A stretch of 64,000 nt of DNA from G965229615 sp965229615 (GTDB lineage: Bacteria > Pseudomonadota > Alphaproteobacteria > Rickettsiales > Midichloriaceae): contig OZ245890.1 of the NCBI GenBank assembly GCA_965229615.1, positions 434,001-498,000 on the forward strand, in the 5' to 3' direction. Every line of letters begins with the position of its first letter. Positions within the stretch are counted from its first letter, which is position 1. The translations under genes and the position numbers were made by a program. Positions 39,877 to 49,862 of this stretch are shown here, piece by piece. Below the pieces are notes generated by a model. That model worked only from the letters and a program-made list of their open reading frames with translations, had not been told where the DNA came from and searched no databases.

Positions 39877-41031
39877 TCATATGAGATTTGTAATAATACT
39901 ATTTAGTAATAGTAATCCACTGTTTGTCACAGCGATGAACTCTCTATCACCTTCCTGGTATATTAATATCATTTTATTTTCTAATAGCTGATCTATAACT
40001 AATTTCTTATCAGCAACTAATTTATATTCAATTCCGTGTTTAGTACGTAATCCCATCATCATCATCTCCTCGCGTATTTCATCACTACACAACACACTTG
40101 TTTTCTCAACACCATGACCTTTTTCAAAAACACTTTTGATCCATAACTCAGGTTGTTTGATATCAACTGTTGCAATTTTTTCACTAGGGTTATCATCATA
40201 AAACCTACTATGTGCACCAGGACCAATCCCTATATAATCACCATACTGCCAATAATTCATATTATGTTTTGATTCATATCCTGTTTTAGCATGGTTTGAA
40301 ACTTCATAGCGCATTAGCCCGTTTTCTTTAGTTATTTCATTAGTCATAATGAACATCTCTGCTGCAATGTTATCATCAATTTCATTCAATAATCCATGCT
40401 GCATTAATGCTCCAAACTTTGTATTTTGCTCTATAGTCAGCTGATACAGTGAAAGATGATTGCTATTGAAAGAAATTGCTTGTTTCAATTCTGACTGCCA
40501 CTCATCAACAGTTTGATGTGGCAGGGCATAAATAAAATCTAATGAGTAATTTGAAAAGCATTTTGCAGCAATTTCTATTGCTTTTTTGGCTTCATCAACA
40601 TTGTGATTTCTTCCTAAGAATGATAAATTGTTTTCATTTAGACTTTGTATTCCCAAGGAGATCCTGTTGATACCAGCATTTCTAAAACATAAAAATTTTT
40701 CCATTTCAACTGAAGTTGGGTTAGCTTCAAGAGTTATCTCGACATTACTAGTTACACCAGTAATGCTATATAGTGAGTCTATAATAGCATTAACTATGCT
40801 TGGTTGCATGAGTGATGGTGTACCACCACCAAAGAAAATACTTGAAATGATCCTATTTTGAAGCAACTCTTCATACTGATGCCTTATTACCTTTACATAT
40901 GCTTCAGACCATCTGCTATAATTTGGGTTGTTATATACAAAACTATTGAAATCACAGTATGGACACTTTTTAGTGCAAAATGGCCAGTGTATATATATTG
41001 AAATGGGTTTTTTAGTGGATGTAGTACACAT
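39877..41031 (-). CDS. hemW: Radical SAM heme chaperone HemW
   Basis: Formerly annotated as an anaerobic coproporphyrinogen oxidase, HemW binds heme and is a chaperone. The 384 residues show IYIHWPFCTKKCPYCDF with the radical-SAM cysteines (CX3CX2C), FFGGGTPSL, RISLGIQSLN, and the C-terminal HemW domain (MNYWQYGDYIGIGPGAHSR). It lacks the N-terminal extension of true HemN enzymes. The gene is intact and convergent with the phage block. Confidence 0.92.
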   Translation of the reverse strand: MCTTSTKKPISIYIHWPFCTKKCPYCDFNSFVYNNPNYSRWSEAYVKVIRHQYEELLQNRIISSIFFGGGTPSLMQPSIVNAIIDSLYSITGVTSNVEITLEANPTSVEMEKFLCFRNAGINRISLGIQSLNENNLSFLGRNHNVDEAKKAIEIAAKCFSNYSLDFIYALPHQTVDEWQSELKQAISFNSNHLSLYQLTIEQNTKFGALMQHGLLNEIDDNIAAEMFIMTNEITKENGLMRYEVSNHAKTGYESKHNMNYWQYGDYIGIGPGAHSRFYDDNPSEKIATVDIKQPELWIKSVFEKGHGVEKTSVLCSDEIREEMMMMGLRTKHGIEYKLVADKKLVIDQLLENKMILIYQEGDREFIAVTNSGLLLLNSIITNLI

Positions 41032-41174
41032 GTTGACATAAAAAATTATAAATATGTAAAACTATCATATTTATATCAATGAAGACAAGATACAATCCAT
41101 TTACCAACGGTAGTTAGCTGCAATAAAACAATTGACTATATTTGTGCTTTGCTGATAGAATCGTGAGAGATTCT

Positions 41175-41765
41175 ATGCTTTATACTAAAAACCTGTCAAT
41201 GTATCAACCAAAACTATTACAGTTGGTAACAGAACCGGATCCTAGATTGCACCAACCATCTGACACAGTGAAAGAGGTTACAGATGGAATACATCATCTC
41301 ATGGATGATATGCTTTTTACAATGTATGGTAGTGGTGGGGTAGGATTAGCTGCTGTACAGATTGGAGTGCACCTAAGGGTTGTTGTTATAGATATAGATC
41401 AGGTAAATAGAACTACCAATAAAAAACGTCGCACTCATGATGGTGAGTTGTTGCATAATGGTGAACCAATCCATATGATCAATCCAGAGATAGTATCAAA
41501 ATCAGAAGAAACGATAGTATATTGTGAGGGATGTCTTTCATTTCCAAGTATTACAGCTGATATCACAAGATACACAAGTGTAACAGTCAAATATCTGGAC
41601 TATTATGGAAATGAGCAAATTTGTGATTTCGATGGATTATTATCAATTTGTGCTCAGCATGAGATCGATCATACTAATGGTATAGTTTTCCTAGACCATC
41701 TGTCGAGACTCAAGAGAGAATATCTGATAAAGAAACTCATAAAATACAAAAAAACACTTGTATGA
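41175..41765 (+). CDS. def: Peptide deformylase
   Basis: It removes the N-formyl group from new proteins. The family motifs are present: GVGLAAVQIG, EGCLSFP with the metal-binding Cys, and QHEIDH with the two metal-binding histidines. The start is uncertain. The frame is open from a TTG at 41142; the ATG at 41175 has GAGAGA nearby and is chosen (196 residues), while the ATG at 41199 would give the shorter, more typical N-terminus. fmt, the common neighbour, is not present. Confidence 0.93.
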   Translation: MLYTKNLSMYQPKLLQLVTEPDPRLHQPSDTVKEVTDGIHHLMDDMLFTMYGSGGVGLAAVQIGVHLRVVVIDIDQVNRTTNKKRRTHDGELLHNGEPIHMINPEIVSKSEETIVYCEGCLSFPSITADITRYTSVTVKYLDYYGNEQICDFDGLLSICAQHEIDHTNGIVFLDHLSRLKREYLIKKLIKYKKTLV

Positions 41766-42071
41766 AAATCAATGCTAAGTAGCAAGGTACAGATACTAAT
41801 GAATCAACGCGCTCATGATACCATACTCATATTCCTACTCTCTCGGTTTGTTGCTTCACCATCAATTGAATTGGCACGATTACGATCATCTTGTATCACA
41901 CCAAGATCAAGTATTATATAAATTCTTTTCTGTTCATGACTAATATAAGAAGTGAAGAATATAATAGCACTTTTATAATGTGAATTGCTATTAAGACACA
42001 TGTGAGACTGGAGTCATATGTTCCAGTCTTCAAATTTGATCGAATGGGAGACAAAATGAATTCCACAAATA
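41766..42071. other. Convergent gap between def and rpsA with a hairpin
   Basis: About 300 bp without a convincing gene. Near its right end lies an 8-bp perfect stem, AGACTGGA (42005-42012) and TCCAGTCT (42022-42029), with a nine-base loop. No T-tract follows, so terminator function for def and rpsA is only possible. Confidence 0.45.
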
Positions 42072-43727
42072 TCACAGTCTAGCAGATCCCCTGTATTCTC
42101 TGCGCTCTCTGTCAAAAGACAAGGCCTTACATTCAATACTTTCACCAACATTGATGTCTTGTAGAGCTTTCCCTTCTGGCAATTGATCTTGTTCAATATA
42201 AATCTGAATTTGTCCAATCATAACCTCAATTCCTTCGCGTTTTACAGCCTTTACGATACCAATTAATGATGGTGCACCAATCATTTTCTCAGCTTCAATT
42301 TCAGATGTATCCTCGTGCAGATTCCTAACACTTGCTGTCACTCTCTCATATTGTATATCAATATTTGTGATAATACATTCAATTTTATCGCCAACTTGAT
42401 ATGCTTTAAGAGCTTCATTACCACGCAATGTCCAAGTCAGTTCAGTTGATGGAATTAATATATTAACTGGATATTCTGCATCCTTTTCTTCTTCTCTAGC
42501 AACGAAAATCCCAAAGTCACATACTGTTCTCACAATTACATTAATCTTTGTACCAACAGGACATATTCTTTGCATCATTTCCCATGGATTTTCAGTACAA
42601 CGTTTAATGCTCAGACTAATACGATGTTTTTCAATATCAACATCTATTACAACAACCTCCACTGCATCACCCATCTGTAGAAGTTTGCGTGGATGCACAT
42701 TTTTTGCTGTCCAGCTGATTTCAGTGTGATAAACCAAACCATCAATATTAGGTGCAAGTGATATAAACACACCATAGTCAACCATCGCAACAACATTACC
42801 TTTACATCTTCTGCCTATATAATATTCGTCCTTTATGTTTTCCCAAGGGTTTGGAAGTAATTGCTTTAAACCAAGGGAAATACGTTGTGTCTCTGGATTG
42901 TAATGTACAACTTTCAGATCAAGTGTTTGTCCTATTGTGAAGATAGAAGAAGGATGTTCAACCTTCTCCCAAGCAATATCTGTTTTATGTAATAAACCAT
43001 CTAATGGGCCGCGTTTCTCATCATCATCAACACAATGTATACTAACAAATGCACCATAATCAGTGATGTTCTTAATGGTTCCCTTGACCACCATACCTTG
43101 TTTTATCGTTGACAGTATTTCATTCCTTTCTTCTCTCAAAGATTCTTCCATAATAAGTTTTCTTGATACAACCAGATTGCCTTGTTTATCATCCATTTTC
43201 AATATTCTGAATGGTTGTGGTACATGCATTATTACAGAAAGATCACTTATTGGACGCACATCAATCTGGCTACCAGGTAGAAATGCAACGAGTCCACCTA
43301 TATCAACTGCAAACCCTCCTTTGACTTTACCTATGATAGTACCTTCGATGTTCAAACCCTTTTCATATATATCTTTGAACTTATGCCATGCTTTATCCCT
43401 TATAGCTCTTTCTCTACTTAGAATTATTAATCCTGATCTTGTTTCGAAGCTTTCGATAAAAACATCTACTTCATCACCAACTGACACTGACTCATCACTG
43501 TTAAGTACCTTAAACTCACTCAGTTGTATTGTACCTTCACTTTTGAGACCAACATCTATTGTTACTATACCTTTTGTCTTATCAATTGCTGTAATTACAC
43601 CTTTAATTATCGAGCCCTCTTTAATGTCATTGGATTCATGTTCCATTAATTCACCAAAATCTTCAGTAATTTTTATATCAGGTATTGATTGCCTCTTGAA
43701 TTTATTGGAATGGATATTAGTTGACAT
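42072..43727 (-). CDS. rpsA: 30S ribosomal protein S1
   Basis: The 551-residue protein is built from six S1 (OB-fold) RNA-binding repeats: GSIIKGVITAIDKTKGI, IEGTIIGKVKGGFAVDIGG, GMVVKGTIKNITDYGAFVSI, RRCKGNVVAMVDYGVFISL, TKINVIVRTVCDFGIF and SLIGIVKAVKREGIEVMI. S1 binds mRNA and helps initiate translation on transcripts with weak Shine-Dalgarno sites, which fits the many weak sites in this window. It is close to the usual 555-570 residues for alphaproteobacteria. The divergent neighbour is an unknown 570-residue protein. Confidence 0.97.
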   Translation of the reverse strand: MSTNIHSNKFKRQSIPDIKITEDFGELMEHESNDIKEGSIIKGVITAIDKTKGIVTIDVGLKSEGTIQLSEFKVLNSDESVSVGDEVDVFIESFETRSGLIILSRERAIRDKAWHKFKDIYEKGLNIEGTIIGKVKGGFAVDIGGLVAFLPGSQIDVRPISDLSVIMHVPQPFRILKMDDKQGNLVVSRKLIMEESLREERNEILSTIKQGMVVKGTIKNITDYGAFVSIHCVDDDEKRGPLDGLLHKTDIAWEKVEHPSSIFTIGQTLDLKVVHYNPETQRISLGLKQLLPNPWENIKDEYYIGRRCKGNVVAMVDYGVFISLAPNIDGLVYHTEISWTAKNVHPRKLLQMGDAVEVVVIDVDIEKHRISLSIKRCTENPWEMMQRICPVGTKINVIVRTVCDFGIFVAREEEKDAEYPVNILIPSTELTWTLRGNEALKAYQVGDKIECIITNIDIQYERVTASVRNLHEDTSEIEAEKMIGAPSLIGIVKAVKREGIEVMIGQIQIYIEQDQLPEGKALQDINVGESIECKALSFDRERREYRGSARL

Positions 43728-43966
43728 AATTTAGTTTGTTGTTAATTTAAAATTGATTGTTTTGTTATCAACATGTTTTTGATTTCAAGCGGAAATTTAT
43801 TTTTCGACTATCGACTTAGAATCATTTGTAACAAACTATGTATATATGTTTGGCAATGAGTTTGCAATATTTAGAAGTATATTATCAGTGCTATATTTTT
43901 CCTGATCTATGTCGCTCAACTATACAATAAATCATATGCTTTTTAAAAACATGCACAAATACTACC

Positions 43967-45679
43967 ATGATGCATATCAACAATATCTCCACACTCAACA
44001 GAGTGACTGCAACCACAACAGATAGAAGTAATAGGGTCGTCGATATACAGCCAGAATTGCTTACACAACTTGTGGAATCACAATCTGTAATAGGTACTGT
44101 TGCGAAGGCAACCGGTGATGGGATTGTAGGTGTTGTAACCCAATATGGCAATATAGTTTTACAAATCAATGAGAGATTGATTGTCAATCAGAACATTAAC
44201 ATATCTATAATTAGAGGTGTTGAAACAAAAGAAGGTACAAATATATTACGCGTTACTGTGTTTGATGTTGCAGATGAGATATCAAACATACAAAATAACA
44301 TTACATCAAACTATGGTAGTAATGCACATGGTGCAAAGTGTTTTAAGGATTGCATTCTTCCAAGCAATTTCCTAAATCAAAAAAATAATATGTACAATCC
44401 TACTGTTAATGACACTCTCGATGTTGAATCAAGAGCAGATGTAGATGATCAAGCAATAATAATACAAAAACATGGCACTCAAGATAAATTTGTACCATTA
44501 ATACTCAACAGTGATTTAGACATCAACCAGATAAAAATACCACACCATGTAAGGGAATTTTTACTGATGCAACAGGGCTGTATATCATACATGCAACGTC
44601 AAATAATACCTAAAGGCACATTATTGAATGCAACAATTGATTTCAATGAGATTGATATACCGCGTGATATAAGAATAGACAATGGTAACATTATAATGCG
44701 AGGACAGGTGAATGTACAAAATAAGTTGTATAATGCATTTACTATAAATACTCCCTTTGGAGTATTTATTCTTGATAACAGTATGGTTCATGACATATCC
44801 GAGTTGATGCGCAATACTAATGTGCGTAACGTGACAATATCAATACACGAGATAAAGACCGATGCAATGCAAAACACACAGACATCAAATGACACTATTG
44901 ATACAAGGTTCAGCATATGGACTGATAAGTTCAATGCATTGCTACAGAGTAAATTCTTCAGTGATAATAACAACGCCATATCGTTACAACAAAAGATGCT
45001 GCAGCTTCTAACAGCACTGCCAAGTACAAATACCAATAACATCGCAAAACAAAATATGAATATCCAAACCATTCAAAATATACCTATGCCACTTTATACA
45101 TCATATTATGGCAATGGCTTAGAAATACACCAGATGTTATATAATTGCGCTGCAATAATACTACAGCAGGGAGGCCGTGAATTTAATAATGTCACGACAC
45201 AAAAATGGCAACATTCCATTACTAATGATAACGAAGAGAATGAAACTTTAACACAAGAGTTTCTCTCACTTATAGACAATATAAAGTTGAAAAATCAGCA
45301 GGTGCAACCTGATGAATGGCAAACATTTCTTATTCCATTGGTTAATAAGCATAACATTGAAACAGTGAAGTTTTTCATCAAACCAGCAACAGTTAATAGT
45401 GCAACATATAGCAAAAGATTTGTAGTTGAAATCTCAAATGCTGAAGGTGTCAAGCATTGGATGGACTGTCTTTTCATAAAAAATAGTGACAGGAAAGAAC
45501 TAAATATAATTATGAGAATGAGTAAACCATTACATAATGAAATACAAAATGGCATCACTGAAGTATTAAATGGAGTAACAAAAAGCATTGGTATAGATGG
45601 CAAAATATCCTTTGTACTACAAGATAGTGACTATGGCGTACAGATTACACAAAAAGCGGGATATTCCGTTCCTGTATGA
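43967..45679 (+). CDS. Unknown 570-residue protein, possibly FliK-like C-terminus
   Basis: No signal peptide or membrane helix is visible. The first 90 residues form a small beta-rich domain (GTVAKATGDGIVGVVTQYGN). The middle is variable, and Asn/Gln/Thr-rich around 290-350. The last 130 residues (WQTFLIPLVNKHNIETVKFF, RFVVEISNAEGVKHWMDCLF, MSKPLHNEIQNGITEVLNG) have the strand-helix order and Trp-Leu-Pro start of the flagellar hook-length control C-terminal domain, which suggests, but does not prove, a FliK-type protein. Flagellar genes are retained in some Rickettsiales, though none other are in this window. rpsA lies upstream in divergent orientation. Confidence 0.6.
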   Translation: MMHINNISTLNRVTATTTDRSNRVVDIQPELLTQLVESQSVIGTVAKATGDGIVGVVTQYGNIVLQINERLIVNQNINISIIRGVETKEGTNILRVTVFDVADEISNIQNNITSNYGSNAHGAKCFKDCILPSNFLNQKNNMYNPTVNDTLDVESRADVDDQAIIIQKHGTQDKFVPLILNSDLDINQIKIPHHVREFLLMQQGCISYMQRQIIPKGTLLNATIDFNEIDIPRDIRIDNGNIIMRGQVNVQNKLYNAFTINTPFGVFILDNSMVHDISELMRNTNVRNVTISIHEIKTDAMQNTQTSNDTIDTRFSIWTDKFNALLQSKFFSDNNNAISLQQKMLQLLTALPSTNTNNIAKQNMNIQTIQNIPMPLYTSYYGNGLEIHQMLYNCAAIILQQGGREFNNVTTQKWQHSITNDNEENETLTQEFLSLIDNIKLKNQQVQPDEWQTFLIPLVNKHNIETVKFFIKPATVNSATYSKRFVVEISNAEGVKHWMDCLFIKNSDRKELNIIMRMSKPLHNEIQNGITEVLNGVTKSIGIDGKISFVLQDSDYGVQITQKAGYSVPV

Positions 45680-45751
45680 TTAGGGCATTGAAAGCGAAAT
45701 CACACAAGAACAATCGTTATCTGAGATTCAACACAACCAACAATAACACAC

Positions 45752-46504
45752 CTAGCGCAACAATTCAGATTGTGTCTTCAATTCGAGTGCCTCTACTCTC
45801 ATCCTATCTGCAAATGAACTATTTTTCTTAATAATACTTGGTACTTTTATAACAGTTTTAATTTTATCTTCAGGGCATGATATTACGTCGCATATATAAT
45901 TCACAAGTTCTATGCTTTTTTCCATAGTCCACCTTACTATTCTAGTAAGCCATCCAATAGCATTAGAATTCTGCTCTTCAATATAGTCATTGAACTGTTT
46001 TTGTATTTCTTTATCATACAGTGTAATCTTACCATCTACTACTGCAGCATTCATACTTTTAACAATGTCATTAACTGCATCGTTTAAATCATCAAAAACT
46101 TTGCCTTTAAGTGGATCATATTGCACATGCCCATCTCTATAAGAAATGCGTTTTGTAACAACATTCATCACATTTTTCACTGTTTGCTCCTTTTGTTCAA
46201 ATGCGATTTTGTGGTCGATTGCAGAGCTCTGTGCTTCAAGAATTACTTCACGTGATTTATGTTTTACCTTTGTCTTCAGATCTTTTTTGTCACGCAATTG
46301 ATTGAAAATACCACCTAATCCATTTCCACATTTACCTACTATATTTGGTAGTTTTTGCTGAAATGCACCAAATTTCTGTGATATTGTATTATAAAGCATT
46401 TTACCAGTTGATATAATCAAGGTATTGGGATCATTACCACTTAAAACCTGTAATAGTGCCAGTCTCTCTACATCAGCAATGATACTGCTAGTATTGTTCA
46501 TCAT
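45752..46504 (-). CDS. Unknown soluble helical protein
   Basis: A 250-residue, Lys-rich, mainly helical protein without signal peptide or clear membrane helix; a helix around 188-205 is mildly hydrophobic (AIGWLTRIVRWTMEKSIELV). One short beta-like patch, ISYRDGHVQYDPLKGKV, lies at mid-length. The ATG is doubled (46504 and 46501). No family is recognised. It is convergent with the FliK-like gene and divergent from dnaJ. A substrate of the secretion system is one possibility, without direct support. Confidence 0.6.
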   Translation of the reverse strand: MMNNTSSIIADVERLALLQVLSGNDPNTLIISTGKMLYNTISQKFGAFQQKLPNIVGKCGNGLGGIFNQLRDKKDLKTKVKHKSREVILEAQSSAIDHKIAFEQKEQTVKNVMNVVTKRISYRDGHVQYDPLKGKVFDDLNDAVNDIVKSMNAAVVDGKITLYDKEIQKQFNDYIEEQNSNAIGWLTRIVRWTMEKSIELVNYICDVISCPEDKIKTVIKVPSIIKKNSSFADRMRVEALELKTQSELLR

Positions 46505-46731
46505 ATTAATGTCTAGTCTAATATAGTTGCATATAACACATATTAATCATAGTATGATTCAATGCTGTTGTCAAGCTTACTATCACATTAATTACATAAA
46601 AATAATTCCATGCATATCATAAATATACTAGAGAATTTAAATTCACTAATGCATCTTGATATGCACTAATTTATTCATATGTATTATTCAAAAGGCAAAA
46701 TATAACCAATAATAACTCATGTAAAGATAAG

Positions 46732-47874
46732 ATGTCAGCAGACTATTATACACTTCTGGGAGTCTCAAAAGATGCAGGTCAAGATGAGATAAAAAAAGCA
46801 TTTAGGAAAAAAGCAATGCAGTACCATCCTGATCGCCATAAAGGAGACAAGGAAGCAGAAACAAAATTTAAGGAAATAAATGAAGCATATGAAGTTCTGA
46901 AGGATGAACAGAAAAAGGCTGCTTATGACAGATATGGACATGATGCCTTCAAAAATAATGGTGGTAGGCCATCAGGAGGTGGACATAGTGGTTTTTCAAC
47001 GGGTGATTTTAACGACTTCTCTGATATATTTGGTAATATATTTGAAGATCTTATGGGTGGAGCAAGAAGACCACAATATGACAATACAAAAGGCTCTGAT
47101 CTTCGTTATAACTTGAATATAACACTCGAGGAAGCTTATCATGGAAAACAGCAAAATATCAAATATCATACTGGTGTAGAGTGTGGCGATTGTCATGGTA
47201 AAGGTAGCGCAGATAAAGATAGTAAAATGAACTGCTTGAATTGTGGTGGTACTGGTAGATCAAGAATACAACAGGGTTTTTTCATGGTTGAAAAAACATG
47301 TGGTGCTTGTGGTGGTACTGGTAAAGTCATCAAAAACCCGTGTAGAACCTGTGGTGGACAAGGACGTGTCGAAAAACAAAAAAGCATCAACATTACAATA
47401 CCAAAAGGTGTTGAGGATGGAATGAAAATTCGCATGCCAAACGAAGGAGAAGCTGGTGTGATAGGTGGTAAAGCAGGAGATTTATATATATTTATACATG
47501 TAAAGAAACATAATCTATATGCGCGTGATGGCAACAACCTGCACTGCGAAGTACCTATAAAGATGACAACTGCGGCATTGGGTGGAACAATAGAAATACC
47601 TGGACTTGATGGCAATATGGTAAAGGTAACTGTGCCACCTGGCACTCAAAATGATGCTAAATTACGTCTCAAAAATAAGGGAATGCCTATTATGAAGCGT
47701 GACGCGCATGGTGATCTCATGATACATGTAAGGGTTGAAGTACCTACAAAATTAACTAAAAAACAAATAGAATTGTTAGAACAATTCGAGAATGAATCTG
47801 ATAATAGCAATCACCCGGAATCAGAAGGATTTTTCAAAAAAATGAGGAATTTCTGGACGGATATGACTAAATAG
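46732..47874 (+). CDS. dnaJ: Chaperone protein DnaJ
   Basis: The Hsp40 co-chaperone that stimulates DnaK. Its 380 residues have the J domain with HPD (QYHPDRH, near residue 33), the Gly/Phe-rich linker, the zinc domain of four CXXCXGXG repeats (CGDCHGKG, CLNCGGTG, CGACGGTG, CRTCGGQG), and two C-terminal peptide-binding domains. The length is normal. dnaK is not adjacent. The APH(6)-like kinase follows after ten bases and may be cotranscribed. Confidence 0.97.
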   Translation: MSADYYTLLGVSKDAGQDEIKKAFRKKAMQYHPDRHKGDKEAETKFKEINEAYEVLKDEQKKAAYDRYGHDAFKNNGGRPSGGGHSGFSTGDFNDFSDIFGNIFEDLMGGARRPQYDNTKGSDLRYNLNITLEEAYHGKQQNIKYHTGVECGDCHGKGSADKDSKMNCLNCGGTGRSRIQQGFFMVEKTCGACGGTGKVIKNPCRTCGGQGRVEKQKSINITIPKGVEDGMKIRMPNEGEAGVIGGKAGDLYIFIHVKKHNLYARDGNNLHCEVPIKMTTAALGGTIEIPGLDGNMVKVTVPPGTQNDAKLRLKNKGMPIMKRDAHGDLMIHVRVEVPTKLTKKQIELLEQFENESDNSNHPESEGFFKKMRNFWTDMTK

Positions 47875-47884
47875 AAGAAATCAT

Positions 47885-48781
47885 ATGTATAAGATTGCAA
47901 ATGAATTTGAAAGCAATATTATCAATATTTATGGAACAAGAGGCAAAACATGGCTACAAAATCTACCACAACTTGTAAAGGAAATTGCAAATGAATGGAA
48001 CCTATCAAGATTAATACAACTTGAAAATCTCTCATATAACTATGTGATGTCTGGTTTTTATGATGCATATCCAGTCATTTTGAAAATAAGCCCTGATGAG
48101 ATAGCATTAGAACGTGAAGCTATGGCCTTGCAACATTTCAAAGGTTTTGGTTGTATGAGAGTCTTTAGACGAAATACAACAGCCATTCTAATTGAAAAGG
48201 CAGTACCAGGATCATCATTGAAATTATCAAATGAAGATGAAGCAATAGAAATTGTTTGTAATATTATTAAAAAACTCACTTATACTCCTATTCCCAAAGA
48301 TAGCATTTTCCCCTTTATTAAAGATTTACTAAGACAATTAGATAGCTATTGCAGTGTTGTATCTTCAAATGAAGTGTTATATTACTATTTGCAAAAAGCT
48401 ATATCGACCAAAAACCAATTACTTACAACTACAGGTAAACAGTTTTTTTTACATGGTGACCTACATCATGACAATATTTTGCAGCATAATAACAAATGGT
48501 GTTTTATTGATCCGAAGGGAGTGATAGGAAATCTCGAATTTGATGTTGCAACATTTATCTACAATCCCATTCCTGGTCTACTAACAATGCAAGATGCTAT
48601 AGGTCTCATTAACAAGAGAATTATTACCTTTGCAAAGCAGCTACAACTAGATCAAGATTGCATCAGACAATGGTGTTTTGTAAAATCCGTGCTTTGTTGG
48701 GTATGGGCTCATGAAGATGGTATTAACTGCCAATATTTTCAAAAAATTGCATATACATTTGATAATCTTATTTTTTCTTAA
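47885..48781 (+). CDS. APH(6)/hydroxyurea-type small-molecule kinase
   Basis: A 298-residue protein of the aminoglycoside 6-phosphotransferase/hydroxyurea-kinase family. The start has the family's YGTRGKTWLQNLPQLV motif. The catalytic loop HGDLHHDN (about residues 190-197) and the metal-binding IDPKG (about 208-212) followed by FDVATFIYNP are all intact. The nucleotide-lobe region is less conserved (AVPGSSL). Members phosphorylate streptomycin or hydroxyurea in antibiotic producers, but many chromosomal members have unknown substrates; nothing here indicates resistance. It follows dnaJ by ten bases. Confidence 0.85.
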   Translation: MYKIANEFESNIINIYGTRGKTWLQNLPQLVKEIANEWNLSRLIQLENLSYNYVMSGFYDAYPVILKISPDEIALEREAMALQHFKGFGCMRVFRRNTTAILIEKAVPGSSLKLSNEDEAIEIVCNIIKKLTYTPIPKDSIFPFIKDLLRQLDSYCSVVSSNEVLYYYLQKAISTKNQLLTTTGKQFFLHGDLHHDNILQHNNKWCFIDPKGVIGNLEFDVATFIYNPIPGLLTMQDAIGLINKRIITFAKQLQLDQDCIRQWCFVKSVLCWVWAHEDGINCQYFQKIAYTFDNLIFS

Positions 48782-48875
48782 TTGCTTAATATTTTCTTCA
48801 TATTATATATCTACACTCGTGATCATGTCATGATATTGACATAAATAAAAATAACACAATTATGATATATATAGT

Positions 48876-49694
48876 ATGAAGTTTCTAATTCTGCGTGCAT
48901 TACCAAAGTTGGTTGATGTTGCATATAGATATCATTATCCTGATGAGGATAAAAAACAGAGGAATTTTTTTCAACAAATAGCTTATTTTTTCATAAAAGG
49001 CGCAATGAAATGCCGGCTTCTCTTTAAACTAGCATTATTAAAGGGTAATTCACTATCTGAATGCGAACGGAATGCTAACATACTAACGAATGAATTTGCC
49101 AAAATTCGAGAGGTTAATAAGAGTGTTAGCAATGAAAAACCAGTTTGTGCATATTTTGTAAGCAGCTATATTAGACCTATTGAAAAGTGGAGCGCTATAC
49201 ATGAATCTGTTATCTTTGGTGATAGCATTATTTATTATCATCTATATAAGATTGAGCAATTACAAAAACACTATGATGTCTATCCATATGTTGTGCAGAA
49301 TTTTGAAACACTAAAAACAAAAATACAAGAGCATGATAAAATATCATTAATAGATATAGTTGCATGTGGGATTGGTAGCATAAAAGGAGGATCATTATCG
49401 ATTCATGATGAACTTGATTTGCATAGAAAAGATACAGAGCAAAAATTACAAGTTATCATAGATTCTGGCGGCTATCATGGCAAAGGCCAAATAGCAGAAG
49501 AATTAGCACGAAATAATACTAATAGTACTGTTTTTGCAGCAAAGCATGGTGTGTTTTTTTCAACACCACAAATCAAAGTTAAAAACAATAAGCCGAAAGT
49601 TAAGAGTGTAGCACATGGCCCTTGTATTGTTACCCCATATTGGATGGATAAGATAAAATCTAAGAATGTCAACAATACCGAGCGTACAAGATAA
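48876..49694 (+). CDS. Unknown 272-residue protein
   Basis: No recognisable domain. The N-terminus is helical and weakly amphipathic, with no clean signal peptide. A central stretch, ISLIDIVACGIGSIKGGSL, and a later pair LQVIIDSGGYHGKGQIAEEL and STVFAAKHGVFFSTP have a strand-helix-strand look like clan CD (caspase/CHAT) folds, but no catalytic His-Cys pair can be assigned. The C-terminus is basic (KNNKPKVKS). It stands between the kinase gene and the minus-strand HEPN/MNT pair. The G+C and codon use look like the rest of the window. Confidence 0.6.
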   Translation: MKFLILRALPKLVDVAYRYHYPDEDKKQRNFFQQIAYFFIKGAMKCRLLFKLALLKGNSLSECERNANILTNEFAKIREVNKSVSNEKPVCAYFVSSYIRPIEKWSAIHESVIFGDSIIYYHLYKIEQLQKHYDVYPYVVQNFETLKTKIQEHDKISLIDIVACGIGSIKGGSLSIHDELDLHRKDTEQKLQVIIDSGGYHGKGQIAEELARNNTNSTVFAAKHGVFFSTPQIKVKNNKPKVKSVAHGPCIVTPYWMDKIKSKNVNNTERTR

Positions 49695-49862
49695 AACCTG
49701 AGTATAACAACATTGGCATCAACATCTGAAGATATATAGGTTGATGGTGTAGGCGCTAACATTATATTTATAATTTGTTACTTTCACCATCATCCATAGA
49801 TTATACCATATCATAATTCAGATTATAACCTAATCTATGAATGAAATGCAACGCCATTGCAG

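Noticed and set aside
41813..42001. A 62-codon minus-strand ORF between def and rpsA
   Set aside because: No Shine-Dalgarno site, no recognisable domain, uneven composition, and it lies in a convergent gap; probably chance.
42005..42029. Hairpin between def and rpsA as a firm intrinsic terminator
   Set aside because: Stem is perfect but no T-tract follows on either strand, so it is noted only as a possible transcription end.
47885..48781. Kinase as an acquired antibiotic-resistance gene
   Set aside because: Codon use and base composition match the neighbours, no mobile element is near, and the substrate cannot be read from sequence.
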